64,000 nucleotides of DNA, taken from JAWKIW01 sp046331175 (GTDB lineage: Bacteria; Actinomycetota; Acidimicrobiia; Acidimicrobiales; Acidimicrobilacustridaceae). The stretch is taken from positions 496,001 through 560,000 of the forward strand of contig JAXLRI010000003.1 in NCBI GenBank assembly GCA_046331175.1, read 5' to 3'. Below are positions 33,149-40,135 of this stretch, piece after piece. Position 1 is the first letter of the stretch. Each line of letters starts with the position of its first letter. The translations under genes and the position numbers were made by a program. The notes under the pieces are model-generated. The model was not told where the DNA came from. It did no database searches and was given only the letters and a program-made list of their open reading frames with translations.

Positions 33149-34471
33149 ATGGTCACCGAGCCGATCGCCAGCACGACTCGTCCGTCGAGGCGCCGGTGGC
33201 CGGGCCGCCGCGCCGGGCTGGTGGCGCTGGCCGTCGCCGCCGCCCTGGTCGTCGGCGCCTGCTCGGGGTCGTCGGGCGGCGGCACCGCCACCGGCACGGC
33301 GGCGCCGTCGTCGTCGGCCACCGCGGGATCGGCCACCTCGGGGTCGGCGAGCACGGGGACCGCCAAGGCCGGCAGCGCCACCGGGGCCGGGCCGGCCAAG
33401 TACGCCGGGTTCACCAGCGCCATGTACGACGACCCGGCCAACTGGTTGTGCGCCCCCGGGATCCCGAAGGACTTCTGCCTGCAGGAGGACCTGCGCACCA
33501 CGGTGGTGGCCCCCGACGGGTCGACCACGACGAAGGAGGCCCCGCCGGCCAAGGACCCGACCTTCGACTGCTTCTACGTGTACCCGACCGTCAACCTCAC
33601 CGGCGGCCCGGGCACCGACGATGCCATGGCCGCCGACTCGGCGGCCGAGCAGGCCGTGCTGCGCAACCAGTTCTCCCGGTTCCGCACCGCGTGCACCACC
33701 TATGCCCCGTTGTACCGCCAGATCACGCTGTCGTCGTTCGCCGCGCCCAACCGCGAAGAGCTGCAGGCCAAGGCCTACGGCGACGTCCGCGACGCCTTCA
33801 AGACCTACATGGCCAAGTGGAACAAGGGCCGGCCGGTGCTCCTCATCGGCCACTCCCAGGGGTCCGGTCTGCTGGCCGAGCTGTTGAAGCAGGAGTTCGA
33901 CGACGACCCGGCGATGCGGGCCCAGCTGGTCTCGGCGATCCTCGCCGGCGGCTTCACGTCGATCCCGATCGGCGCCGACGTCGGAGGGACCCTCGCCAAC
34001 ATCCCGGCCTGCCGGTCGACCACCCAGACCGGCTGCGTGATCGGGTTCAACAGCGTGACGGCCGGCGACGACGAGGCGGCGCAGCGCTGGGGCGGCGTGA
34101 CCATGCCGGGCCAGGCGCCCGGGCCGGAGCAGGCCGGCCTCACCCGGTTGTGCACCAACCCGGCGAACCTGCCGGGGGGTCCCGGTCCGCTGCTGCCGGT
34201 CGTGCCCAACCAGGGCACCTTCGCTCCCGGCGTCACCGTGAGCACCCCGTTCGTCGAGCTGCCCGATGCGTTCACCGCGCAGTGCACGACCAAGGACCAG
34301 CTGACGACCCTGCAGGTCTCGGCGGCGCCCACGGCGTCGGCCGGCGATGTCCGAGACGTGGCACGGCTGATCGCCCCGGTGCCCGGCTGGGGCCTGCACA
34401 TCAACGAGGTGAACCTCACGATGGGCAACCTGCTCGAGATCGCCAAGGCCCAGGGCGCGGCCAAGGGCTGA
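33149..34471 (+). CDS. Secreted DUF3089 lipase-like lipoprotein
   Basis: A 440-residue predicted lipoprotein (signal RAGLVALAVAAALVVGAC with Cys ~38). A Ser/Thr/Gly-rich linker follows, then the DUF3089 α/β-hydrolase domain: FDCFYVYPTVNL, VLRNQFSRFRTACTTYAPLY, the nucleophile elbow LLIGHSQGSGL, AILAGGFTSIPIG. The family has lipase-like members acting on external lipids or esters. The Cys-rich middle (PACRSTTQTGC) likely has disulfides. It is divergent from the LLM gene and shares its operator, so both may handle the same lipid or hydrocarbon. Confidence 0.88.
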   Translation: MVTEPIASTTRPSRRRWPGRRAGLVALAVAAALVVGACSGSSGGGTATGTAAPSSSATAGSATSGSASTGTAKAGSATGAGPAKYAGFTSAMYDDPANWLCAPGIPKDFCLQEDLRTTVVAPDGSTTTKEAPPAKDPTFDCFYVYPTVNLTGGPGTDDAMAADSAAEQAVLRNQFSRFRTACTTYAPLYRQITLSSFAAPNREELQAKAYGDVRDAFKTYMAKWNKGRPVLLIGHSQGSGLLAELLKQEFDDDPAMRAQLVSAILAGGFTSIPIGADVGGTLANIPACRSTTQTGCVIGFNSVTAGDDEAAQRWGGVTMPGQAPGPEQAGLTRLCTNPANLPGGPGPLLPVVPNQGTFAPGVTVSTPFVELPDAFTAQCTTKDQLTTLQVSAAPTASAGDVRDVARLIAPVPGWGLHINEVNLTMGNLLEIAKAQGAAKG

Positions 34472-34495
34472 TCAGGGGGTGGCCGCGGCCGCCGC

Positions 34496-36187
34496 TCAGC
34501 TGGGCCAGCGGGAGGCGATGGTGCCGGCGCCGGTGTCGAGCACGTAGACGCCGTCGCCGAGGGCCACCACCAAGCGAGCGGCCCGCCACTGGACCGGGGC
34601 GAAGCTGGTGGACCCAGAGCCCAGCTTCGGGTCGGCGGTCTTCGGCCCGCCGATGGCGTTGCCGGTGGTCGCGTCGAACAGGTCGAAGCGCAGCTGCTTG
34701 GTCGAACCGTCGAGCTGCACGACCCGCAGCGTCGCGTCGTCGAGCGAGGCGGTGAAGGCCACCTCGCTGCTGCTCACCGTCGAGCTGGACTGCTTGTAGG
34801 GACCGTCGGCCGCCTCGCCCTTGCCGACGGCGATGTTGGCCACCTGCTGCCCGCTGGTGGGGTTCACGATCACCAGCGAGCTCTTGGTGGTGCCCCGGGT
34901 GGACTTGCCCTGCAGCACCAGCGCCTTGTCGTTCACCCGGTAGGCGGCCAGGTCGAGGTCGTCGCCGCCGTCGTAGGTGTTGCGGACGGCGCCGGTGGTG
35001 CCGTCGAGGTCGTACACCTTGTCGCTGATCGACAGGTAGACGCCGGTGGGTCCGACCAGCTGGCCCTCCTTCGGGATGGAGGAGGCCGACACGCCGTCGA
35101 GGAAGGTGTTCCACGCCATCTGGCCGGTCTCGACGTCCCACCGCTGCACGCACGCGGGGCTCGAGTCCCACGCGAACACCACGGCGTTGGAGAAGGGGAT
35201 GGGGACGACGGTGTCGCTCGACGAGGGCCCGTAGCCCCGGGTCGAGCCCCGGCGGCTGTCGACGCACAGCGCCGCGAGGCGGCCGTGCTCGGTGCCGTCG
35301 AGCGGGTTGAGCACGACGACGACGTTGTCCGAACCGAGCCGGTCGAGCACGGTCAGGTACTGGCCGGTCACGACGATCTGCGCCGACGTCTGGGTGAGCC
35401 GCTTGGACCAGGCGGGCGCGCCGGTGGCGGTGTCGAAGGCGGCCAGCTGGCCGTCGCGCGACTTGGTGATCAGCCGCGAGCCGAGCACGGCGAAGCAGGT
35501 GCCGCGGCACGACGTGTCGATCTCGTCGCTGAGCGTCGCCTGCCACAGCTGCGTGCCGTCGGTGTTCTTGAAGGCGCGCACGGAGGTCTTGTCGGCGGCG
35601 AACGTGGCGGCCCCGTCGGCGGCGAGCTGCACGTTGTAGGCGCTGCTGCCGAGGCTGGGTGACTGCCAGAGGGTCTGGCCGGTCGTGGCGTCGGCCTTGA
35701 CCACGTAGTAGTTCGTGCTGCCCTCGTACCTCGAGGCGACCACGGCCAGGTCGATCGGGCCCGTCGGCTCGCCCGGCAGGGGCAGCACCGAGTCGGCGTC
35801 GGGGCGGAACGCCTGCTGGCCGAACACCGAACCGAAGCCCGAGCCGTCGGTGCCCGACTTGATCGCCACCGCCACGATGGCGCCCACGACCACGAGGATG
35901 ATGATGGTGACCAGGCAGCCGACGCCGCTGCTGGCCGCCGCCGTCTTGCCGGCCATGGCGACGGCGCGCTGGGCGGCCGCCGGGTCGTAGGTGGGGACCG
36001 TCGGGGGCGAGAACGTCTGGTTGCCGACCACCACCGTCACCTGCGGTCCGCCCTGCCGGGGCACGTGGTAGACGGCCTCGCAGTACTGGCAGGTGCGGTT
36101 GCCCTGGCTGTCGGGGGGCGGCAGCTTGGCGCCGCAGTTCTCGCAGTCGGGTCGGTAGGCGGGGTTCGCCTGGTCGGCCTCGAACAT
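34496..36187 (-). CDS. Zinc-ribbon / single-TM / PQQ-like β-propeller protein
   Basis: A 563-residue protein: an N-terminal Zn ribbon (C15, C18, C33, C36; CENCGAK then CQYCEAVY), a Pro-rich linker, one membrane helix at ~88-109 (GCLVTIIILVVVGAIVAVAI), then ~440 extracytoplasmic residues of PQQ-like blades with repeated AFDTATGAPAW, NPLDGTEHG, DLDGTTGAVR and NPTSGQQVANI units. This is typical of an envelope scaffold. It could read a cytosolic Zn-ribbon partner and bind at the surface. ATG 36187 sits behind GAGGAGG. The gene is preceded by an operator palindrome and a large hairpin. Function unknown. Confidence 0.8.
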   Translation of the reverse strand: MFEADQANPAYRPDCENCGAKLPPPDSQGNRTCQYCEAVYHVPRQGGPQVTVVVGNQTFSPPTVPTYDPAAAQRAVAMAGKTAAASSGVGCLVTIIILVVVGAIVAVAIKSGTDGSGFGSVFGQQAFRPDADSVLPLPGEPTGPIDLAVVASRYEGSTNYYVVKADATTGQTLWQSPSLGSSAYNVQLAADGAATFAADKTSVRAFKNTDGTQLWQATLSDEIDTSCRGTCFAVLGSRLITKSRDGQLAAFDTATGAPAWSKRLTQTSAQIVVTGQYLTVLDRLGSDNVVVVLNPLDGTEHGRLAALCVDSRRGSTRGYGPSSSDTVVPIPFSNAVVFAWDSSPACVQRWDVETGQMAWNTFLDGVSASSIPKEGQLVGPTGVYLSISDKVYDLDGTTGAVRNTYDGGDDLDLAAYRVNDKALVLQGKSTRGTTKSSLVIVNPTSGQQVANIAVGKGEAADGPYKQSSSTVSSSEVAFTASLDDATLRVVQLDGSTKQLRFDLFDATTGNAIGGPKTADPKLGSGSTSFAPVQWRAARLVVALGDGVYVLDTGAGTIASRWPS

Positions 36188-36257
36188 CGTGGGTGATCCT
36201 CCTCGGCGCCGCGACCCCGGCGCCGCCCCAGCATGGGCCACCGCGGCCCCACTGCCA

Positions 36258-36274
36258 TGAGTAGGTGCTACTCA
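36258..36274. promoter_or_regulatory. Palindromic operator upstream of the β-propeller gene
   Basis: TGAGTAG-GTG-CTACTCA, perfect 7-bp arms with a 3-bp spacer, about 70 bp before ATG 36187. Confidence 0.55.
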
Positions 36275-36315
36275 AACCCGGCCCCGCCGGGCCAGACGAC
36301 GACCGACGGTCCCAC

Positions 36316-36368
36316 CCGAACTTTGGAGGATTCGCGCCACCCCTTGACGCGGATCCTCCAAAGTTCGG
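36316..36368. terminator. 21-bp inverted repeat hairpin
   Basis: Arms 36316-36336 and 36348-36368 pair over 21 bp with one G·T-type mismatch and an 11-nt loop. The arms begin CCGAACTTTGGAGGAT and are AT-richer than the surroundings. It lies 39 bp after the SnoaL gene's stop (minus strand), so it most likely terminates that operon; it may also be a dispersed repeat. Confidence 0.55.
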
Positions 36369-36406
36369 TGGAGGAAGGGGGTGGTCAGGGCCGGGTCAGG
36401 GCGGGG

Positions 36407-36823
36407 TCAGGCGAGCTGGCGGGCGATGGTGGCGTTGTCGAAGTAGATGCGGAAGCAGGTGAGGCGCTCGCCGCTGAACAGGAAGAACACGGCCATCCGG
36501 CACCGGAAGCCCTTGCCCGAGGGCGCGATGTTCTCGATCGGTCCGAGGTGGGTGCCCATCACCCACACCTCGGCGATCACCGCGTCGTCGGCGTGGTGGT
36601 GGCCGACGAGCTCGTAGCGGTAGTCGGGGAAGGCGGCGCTGCGCTCCCTGAGCCACCCCCGCACCGCCTCGGCCCCGTCGTAGACCTTGTGGGTGCCGAT
36701 CAGCTCGTAGCGCGGCTCGGGGAACACGTCGACGAGCGCCTCGAGGTCCTGGCGGTTCTCGGCGTCGAGCAGGGCGAGGATGCGGGCCACGCGCCGGGCC
36801 CGCAGGTCGGCGTCGGCGGCCAC
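36407..36823 (-). CDS. SnoaL-like (NTF2 fold) protein
   Basis: A 138-residue small protein with the NTF2/SnoaL cone fold: RVARILALLDAENRQDLEAL, VDVFPEPRYELIGTHKVYDG, AAFPDYRYELVGHHHADDAV, GKGFRCRMAVFFLFSGERLT. The family includes polyketide cyclases, ketosteroid isomerase-like enzymes and dehydratases; catalytic residues cannot be fixed here. Its GTG starts right at the aldolase stop, so the two are translated together. Confidence 0.82.
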   Translation of the reverse strand: MAADADLRARRVARILALLDAENRQDLEALVDVFPEPRYELIGTHKVYDGAEAVRGWLRERSAAFPDYRYELVGHHHADDAVIAEVWVMGTHLGPIENIAPSGKGFRCRMAVFFLFSGERLTCFRIYFDNATIARQLA

Positions 36824-36824
36824 G

Positions 36825-37592
36825 TCAGTCGAGCAGGTCCGGCTCGGCCCGCACGATCTGCTCGTACAGGGGCTGGAAGCTCAGCCAGCCGGCGACGTGG
36901 CCACCGACCTGGGTGGCGGTCAGCGCGGCGACGTCGTGGTCGAGGGGGTACACCGGGCCAGCGGCCTGGGCGAGCAGCTGGGCCTGGCACGAGCGCTCCA
37001 TGGTGATGAACCACCAGGCCGCCTCGTCGACGCTGTGGCCGACGGTGAGCAGGCCGTGGTTCTTCAAGATGGCGGCCTTGTTGTCGTCGAGGGCGTGGGC
37101 GATGCGCTTGCCCTCCTCGGGGTCGAGCACCACGCCCGTGTAGTCGTCGAACAGCGCGTGGTCGCCGTAGAACGCGCAGGCGTCCTGGGTGATCGGCAGG
37201 AGCTGCTGGCGGGTGGCCGAGAAGGCCTTGCCGTGCACCGAGTGGGCGTGGGCGGCGGCCTTGACGTCGGGGCGGGCGGCGTGGATGGCGGAGTGGATGG
37301 CGAAGGCGGCGTCGTTGACGGCGTAGTCGCCGTGCACGATCTCGCCGGTGTGGCTGACGAGCAGCAGGTCCGACGCCCGGATGAGGCTGAAGTCGACCGC
37401 GAAGGGGTTGACCCAGAAGTGGTCGGTGAGCTCGGGGTCGCGGGCGGTGATGTGGCCGGCCACGCCCTCGCTGAAGCCGAACCTGCCGAACAGGCGGAAG
37501 GCGGCGGCGAGGCGCTGCTTGATGTGGGTGCGCTCCTCCTCGACGGAGTCGAAGGTCGGGAACGCGTACGGGAGCGGCTTCTTGTCGGCCAC
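36825..37592 (-). CDS. Class II aldolase/adducin-family protein
   Basis: A 255-residue class II aldolase-fold protein, a Zn-dependent sugar-phosphate aldolase or related lyase in the family. Motifs FGFSEGVAGHITARDP, DLLLVSHTGEIVHGDYAVN, AHAHSVHGKAF (Zn His pair) and AILKNHGLLTVGHSVDEA (third His). GTG 37592 follows GGAGG by 6 nt. The following SnoaL gene is coupled. It diverges from the riboswitch-controlled toroid. The substrate is unassigned. Confidence 0.85.
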   Translation of the reverse strand: MADKKPLPYAFPTFDSVEEERTHIKQRLAAAFRLFGRFGFSEGVAGHITARDPELTDHFWVNPFAVDFSLIRASDLLLVSHTGEIVHGDYAVNDAAFAIHSAIHAARPDVKAAAHAHSVHGKAFSATRQQLLPITQDACAFYGDHALFDDYTGVVLDPEEGKRIAHALDDNKAAILKNHGLLTVGHSVDEAAWWFITMERSCQAQLLAQAAGPVYPLDHDVAALTATQVGGHVAGWLSFQPLYEQIVRAEPDLLD

Positions 37593-37701
37593 CGGTGCCT
37601 CCTCTGGTGGGCGAGCCCCCCGGCCCGCAGACCCCCAACTCTAGGGCGCGCCGGCCACCCGCGATCGCCGGTGGGCCGGCCGAGCCGCGGCGTGGTCGAG
37701 G

Positions 37702-37730
37702 TTGACCGACCGGGGGCGGCGTGGTTGGAT
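37702..37730 (+). promoter_or_regulatory. -35/-10 promoter of the cobalamin-riboswitch transcript
   Basis: TTGACC at 37702-37707, 17-bp spacer, TTGGAT at 37725-37730. Transcription would start near 37737, just before the first hairpin. Confidence 0.55.
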
Positions 37731-37741
37731 GCCGCCCACAA

Positions 37742-37850
37742 CCGAGCGATGCGCTCGGGCAGGGGAAGCCGGTCAGATCCCGGCGCTGTCCCGCAACCGT
37801 AGGCCGGTCCCACCTCGGGGCCGGCGAGCCGGAATGCCTGCCCGATCGTG
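37742..37850 (+). promoter_or_regulatory. Cobalamin riboswitch
   Basis: A complete cobalamin-riboswitch core reads GGGGAAGCCGGT, AGATCCCGGCGCTGTCCCGC, AACCGT, GCCGG, then the B12-box-like GGAATGCCTGCC. The closing stem pairs 37757-37763 (GGGCAGG) with 37837-37843 (CCTGCCC). A 7-bp hairpin (CCGAGCG/CGCTCGG) precedes it at 37742-37758. It is on the plus strand facing the secreted toroid gene. Confidence 0.9.
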
Positions 37851-37911
37851 AGGCTCTCGACGCACCCGTCGTGGACAACGGGGCTGAGCCTGAGAACACC
37901 CTTCTCAGCGG

Positions 37912-37947
37912 CCCTCTCATCCCGTGCCAGCGGCACGAGCGAGAGGG
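37912..37947 (+). promoter_or_regulatory. Candidate expression platform of the cobalamin riboswitch
   Basis: CCCTCTC (37912-37918) pairs with GAGAGGG (37941-37947), enclosing GTGCC/GGCAC (37924-37928 with 37932-37936). An upstream CTGAG/CTCAG hairpin lies near 37883-37909. Either may terminate or sequester; the ribosome site GAAGGAG is at ~37988. Confidence 0.5.
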
Positions 37948-38000
37948 TCGTGGCGCGTGGGGGTTCCGGGTCCCTGCACCCCGACCGAAGGAGACCCGCC

Positions 38001-39260
38001 ATGCCCGCTGTCGCACCCCCGCCTGCCGACCCCGTCGCTCGCCGACGACGAGCCCGACCGCTGACCGCCCTGGCCAGCGTGGTGCTGGCACTGGCCGTGG
38101 CGGCCCCAGCCGTCGCGCCGGCCGCCGAGGCCGCACCGCCCTCGACCGACGGCCCGACGGCGGCAGCGTTCGGCGCTCGCTGGTCGGCCGCCCGGGTGAA
38201 CGCCCAGGGCTTCGTGCCCAACCCCGACAGCTCGCCGAACGTCAGTGCCACCGTGGAGACGGCGGTGTCGCTGGCGTTCACCCACGTCGATCGCCCGACC
38301 TTCGACCGGGTGGTGGGCTGGCTCGAGGCGAACGTCGAGACCGTGATCCGCCACGGCAGCGACGACTCGCCGGGCGACCTCGGCTACCTGCTGATGGTCG
38401 CCACCGTCGCCGGTCGCGGCGTGACCGCCTTCGGGGGCGTCGATCTCCCTGCTCGGCTGGGGGCCACCCTCGGCCTGCACGCGCCGGGCCTCTACGGCGC
38501 CGCCGACCCGACCTACGACGGGGCCTTCCGCCAGTCGCTGGCGATCCTCGGCCTGGTGGCCGCCGGCCGCAGCGTGCCCACCGCCGCGGTGACGTGGCTG
38601 GTCGACCAGCAGTGCGGCGCCTCGCCGTCGTCGGCGGCGGGCGGCTGGCAGCCGTACCGGGCCAGCACCGCGGTGCCGTGCGACGCGCCCGATCCGACCA
38701 CCTTCGTCGGCCCCGACACGAACAGCACCGCGTTGGCGGTGCAGGCCCTGGAGCGGGTGGGGCAGGGGAGCGCGGCGGCCGCTGGGCTCACCTTCCTCGC
38801 CGGGGCCCAGGCCGCCGGCGGCGCGTTCGGCTTCCTGCCCGGCGCCGACCCCGACCCCAACTCCACCGGCCTGGTGATCCAGGCGATCGTGGCCGGTGGG
38901 GAGGACCCGTCGGCGGGTCGGTGGGCGAAGGGGAGCGGGGCCCTCGGCGCCCTGCTGGCCTGGCAGCTGGGGTGCACGGCCGCCGCCGACGAGATCGGTT
39001 CCTTCTCCTCGCCCTACAGCGACGGCGCTCCCGACGCCTTCGCCACGCGACAGGCCACCTGGGGGGCGAGCCGCGTGGCCTTCCCGCCGGCGGCGGGCAC
39101 CTTCGCCGCCGCCCCGGTCCCGTGCCAGGCGCCGACGACGACCACGACCACGACCGCCCCGCCCAGCTCCACCACCTCGACGACCTCCACCACCGCACCG
39201 TCGGTGGTGCCGGTGACGGTCGAGGGCTCGACGGTCGTCGTGCCCGCGTTCACGGGTTGA
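38001..39260 (+). CDS. Secreted α/α-toroid protein, intrinsic-factor/transcobalamin-like, B12-riboswitch controlled
   Basis: A 419-residue secreted protein. Signal: RRRRARPLTALASVVLALAV with cleavage after the AEA motif (~44). Residues ~50-345 contain repeated helix hairpins of the prenyltransferase/squalene-cyclase-like toroid, seen as NVSATVETAVSLAFTHVDRP, YDGAFRQSLAILGLVAAG, VTWLVDQQCGASPSSAAGGW, NSTALAVQALERVG and DPNSTGLVIQAIVAGGEDP; the STGL-QA segment resembles that of intrinsic factor. Several Cys could form disulfides. A Thr/Pro-rich linker and a short Val-rich tail follow, without a TM or LPxTG. The start ATG 38001 has GAAGGAG 8 nt upstream. Cobalamin or corrinoid binding at the surface is an inference. 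Confidence 0.75.
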   Translation: MPAVAPPPADPVARRRRARPLTALASVVLALAVAAPAVAPAAEAAPPSTDGPTAAAFGARWSAARVNAQGFVPNPDSSPNVSATVETAVSLAFTHVDRPTFDRVVGWLEANVETVIRHGSDDSPGDLGYLLMVATVAGRGVTAFGGVDLPARLGATLGLHAPGLYGAADPTYDGAFRQSLAILGLVAAGRSVPTAAVTWLVDQQCGASPSSAAGGWQPYRASTAVPCDAPDPTTFVGPDTNSTALAVQALERVGQGSAAAAGLTFLAGAQAAGGAFGFLPGADPDPNSTGLVIQAIVAGGEDPSAGRWAKGSGALGALLAWQLGCTAAADEIGSFSSPYSDGAPDAFATRQATWGASRVAFPPAAGTFAAAPVPCQAPTTTTTTTAPPSSTTSTTSTTAPSVVPVTVEGSTVVVPAFTG

Positions 39261-39283
39261 CGCCCCTGACCCCGTCGCCCCAC

Positions 39284-39311
39284 CGCTGTTTCGTCACGTG
39301 ACGAAACAGCG
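39284..39311. promoter_or_regulatory. 28-bp perfect palindrome
   Basis: A perfect inverted repeat centred on CACGTG, with core TTTCGTCACGTGACGAAA, starting 23 bp after the toroid stop. It can act as a terminator hairpin or as a protein site; the core recurs at 39567. Confidence 0.75.
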
Positions 39312-39434
39312 CCGGGGGCACGCGTCCGGGGGGAGTGGCCGTCTCGCGCATCGGTGGCGCGTCGTCCGCCGGTCGGCCACGACGGGCCCGACGAGGACGC
39401 GGCTGTCTCCGGCGTCGTCGGCGGGGAGCGCGGT

Positions 39435-39465
39435 CGGCATCGACGACGTCGTCGCGTCGATGCCG
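39435..39465. other. 10-bp inverted repeat
   Basis: CGGCATCGAC at 39435-39444 and its reverse complement at 39456-39465. The rest of the 303-bp gap between the toroid stop and the zinc-finger gene shows no other clear element besides the palindromes listed. Confidence 0.4.
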
Positions 39466-39563
39466 CGATCCGTCGAGGCCGACAGGTCGTCCGTCAACGG
39501 GTCGTCCGTTCGACGTGCCGCGATGACGTGGGATCCACCGCGGGGGCCCACGGCGCGACGACA

Positions 39564-39932
39564 ATGCGTCACGTGACGAAACCAGCCACGGTGCAACGGT
39601 GCCAGTGGTGCGGCCGCCGGTTCGCCCCGACGCCCGGTCCCGGGCGTCCGAGGCGGTACTGCCGGCAGGGCTGTCGCCAGCAGGCGTTCCTGGCCCGGAA
39701 GCTGGCGGCCACCCACGGGCTGGGCGACGACGACCTCATCGTGTCGCGGGCCCAGCTCGAGGACCTGCAGAGCCGGCTGTACTGCCTGCAGGCGGCGCTG
39801 GAGGACGTCGACCGCGACCTGGAGCGGTCGAGCGAACCCGACGACGTGGCCGAGGCGCTGGCCTGGCTGCTCGAGAACGCCCGGCCGGTGGCCGAGGTCT
39901 GGGTCGAGCCCCGCACCGACGGCCCGGCCTGA
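39564..39932 (+). CDS. Small zinc-finger, coiled-coil protein
   Basis: A 122-residue protein. Four Cys at 13, 16, 33 and 37 (CQWCGRRF, YCRQGCRQQAF) form a likely zinc site flanked by Arg-rich segments, typical of a DNA- or RNA-binding module in actinobacteria. A long helix follows (SRAQLEDLQSRLYCLQAALE, DVDRDLERS). ATG 39564 and GTG 39573 are both possible; the repeated palindrome core CGTCACGTGACG at 39567-39578 overlaps both. Function unknown; an autoregulatory DNA-binder is the inference. Confidence 0.65.
   Translation: MRHVTKPATVQRCQWCGRRFAPTPGPGRPRRYCRQGCRQQAFLARKLAATHGLGDDDLIVSRAQLEDLQSRLYCLQAALEDVDRDLERSSEPDDVAEALAWLLENARPVAEVWVEPRTDGPA
39567..39582. promoter_or_regulatory. Second copy of the CGTCACGTGACGAAAC element
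   Basis: Identical 16-nt core to part of the 28-bp palindrome, over the start codon of the zinc-finger gene. Confidence 0.6.
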
Positions 39933-39969
39933 CCTGCGGTCGCGACCGGGCCAGCGGTCCGCAACTTTA

Positions 39970-39985
39970 CATAACGGAGATTATG
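39970..39985. promoter_or_regulatory. AT-rich palindrome before the cupredoxin lipoprotein
   Basis: CATAA-CGGAGA-TTATG in an AT-rich patch that stands out from the GC-rich surroundings, 40 bp upstream of the TAGGGT at 40025. Confidence 0.5.
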
Positions 39986-40024
39986 GGCGTTCGACGGACC
40001 CGGCGGCGGCGCCCCACCAGGACC

Positions 40025-40030
40025 TAGGGT
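40025..40030 (+). promoter_or_regulatory. -10 element for the cupredoxin lipoprotein
   Basis: TAGGGT; transcription would start near 40037, leaving a leader of ~100 nt before GTG 40136. Confidence 0.45.
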
Positions 40031-40135
40031 GCCGTGTGCGCCGGTCGGGCGACAGACGCGGGCCGCCGGTGATCCACCGCGACTCGGGCGACGAACGGTG
40101 CGGGACACGCGACGACGGGACGAGGAGCGGAGCCG

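Noticed and set aside
37742..37850. Leader considered as TPP, SAM or ydaO riboswitch
   Set aside because: The CCGGCGCTGTCCCGCAACCGT-type core (split here for length) and closing GCCTGCC box fit only the cobalamin class.
39300..39563. Several short open frames in the gap before the zinc-finger gene
   Set aside because: None has a ribosome site, a hexamer or a domain; composition is Arg-rich as expected for random high-GC frames.
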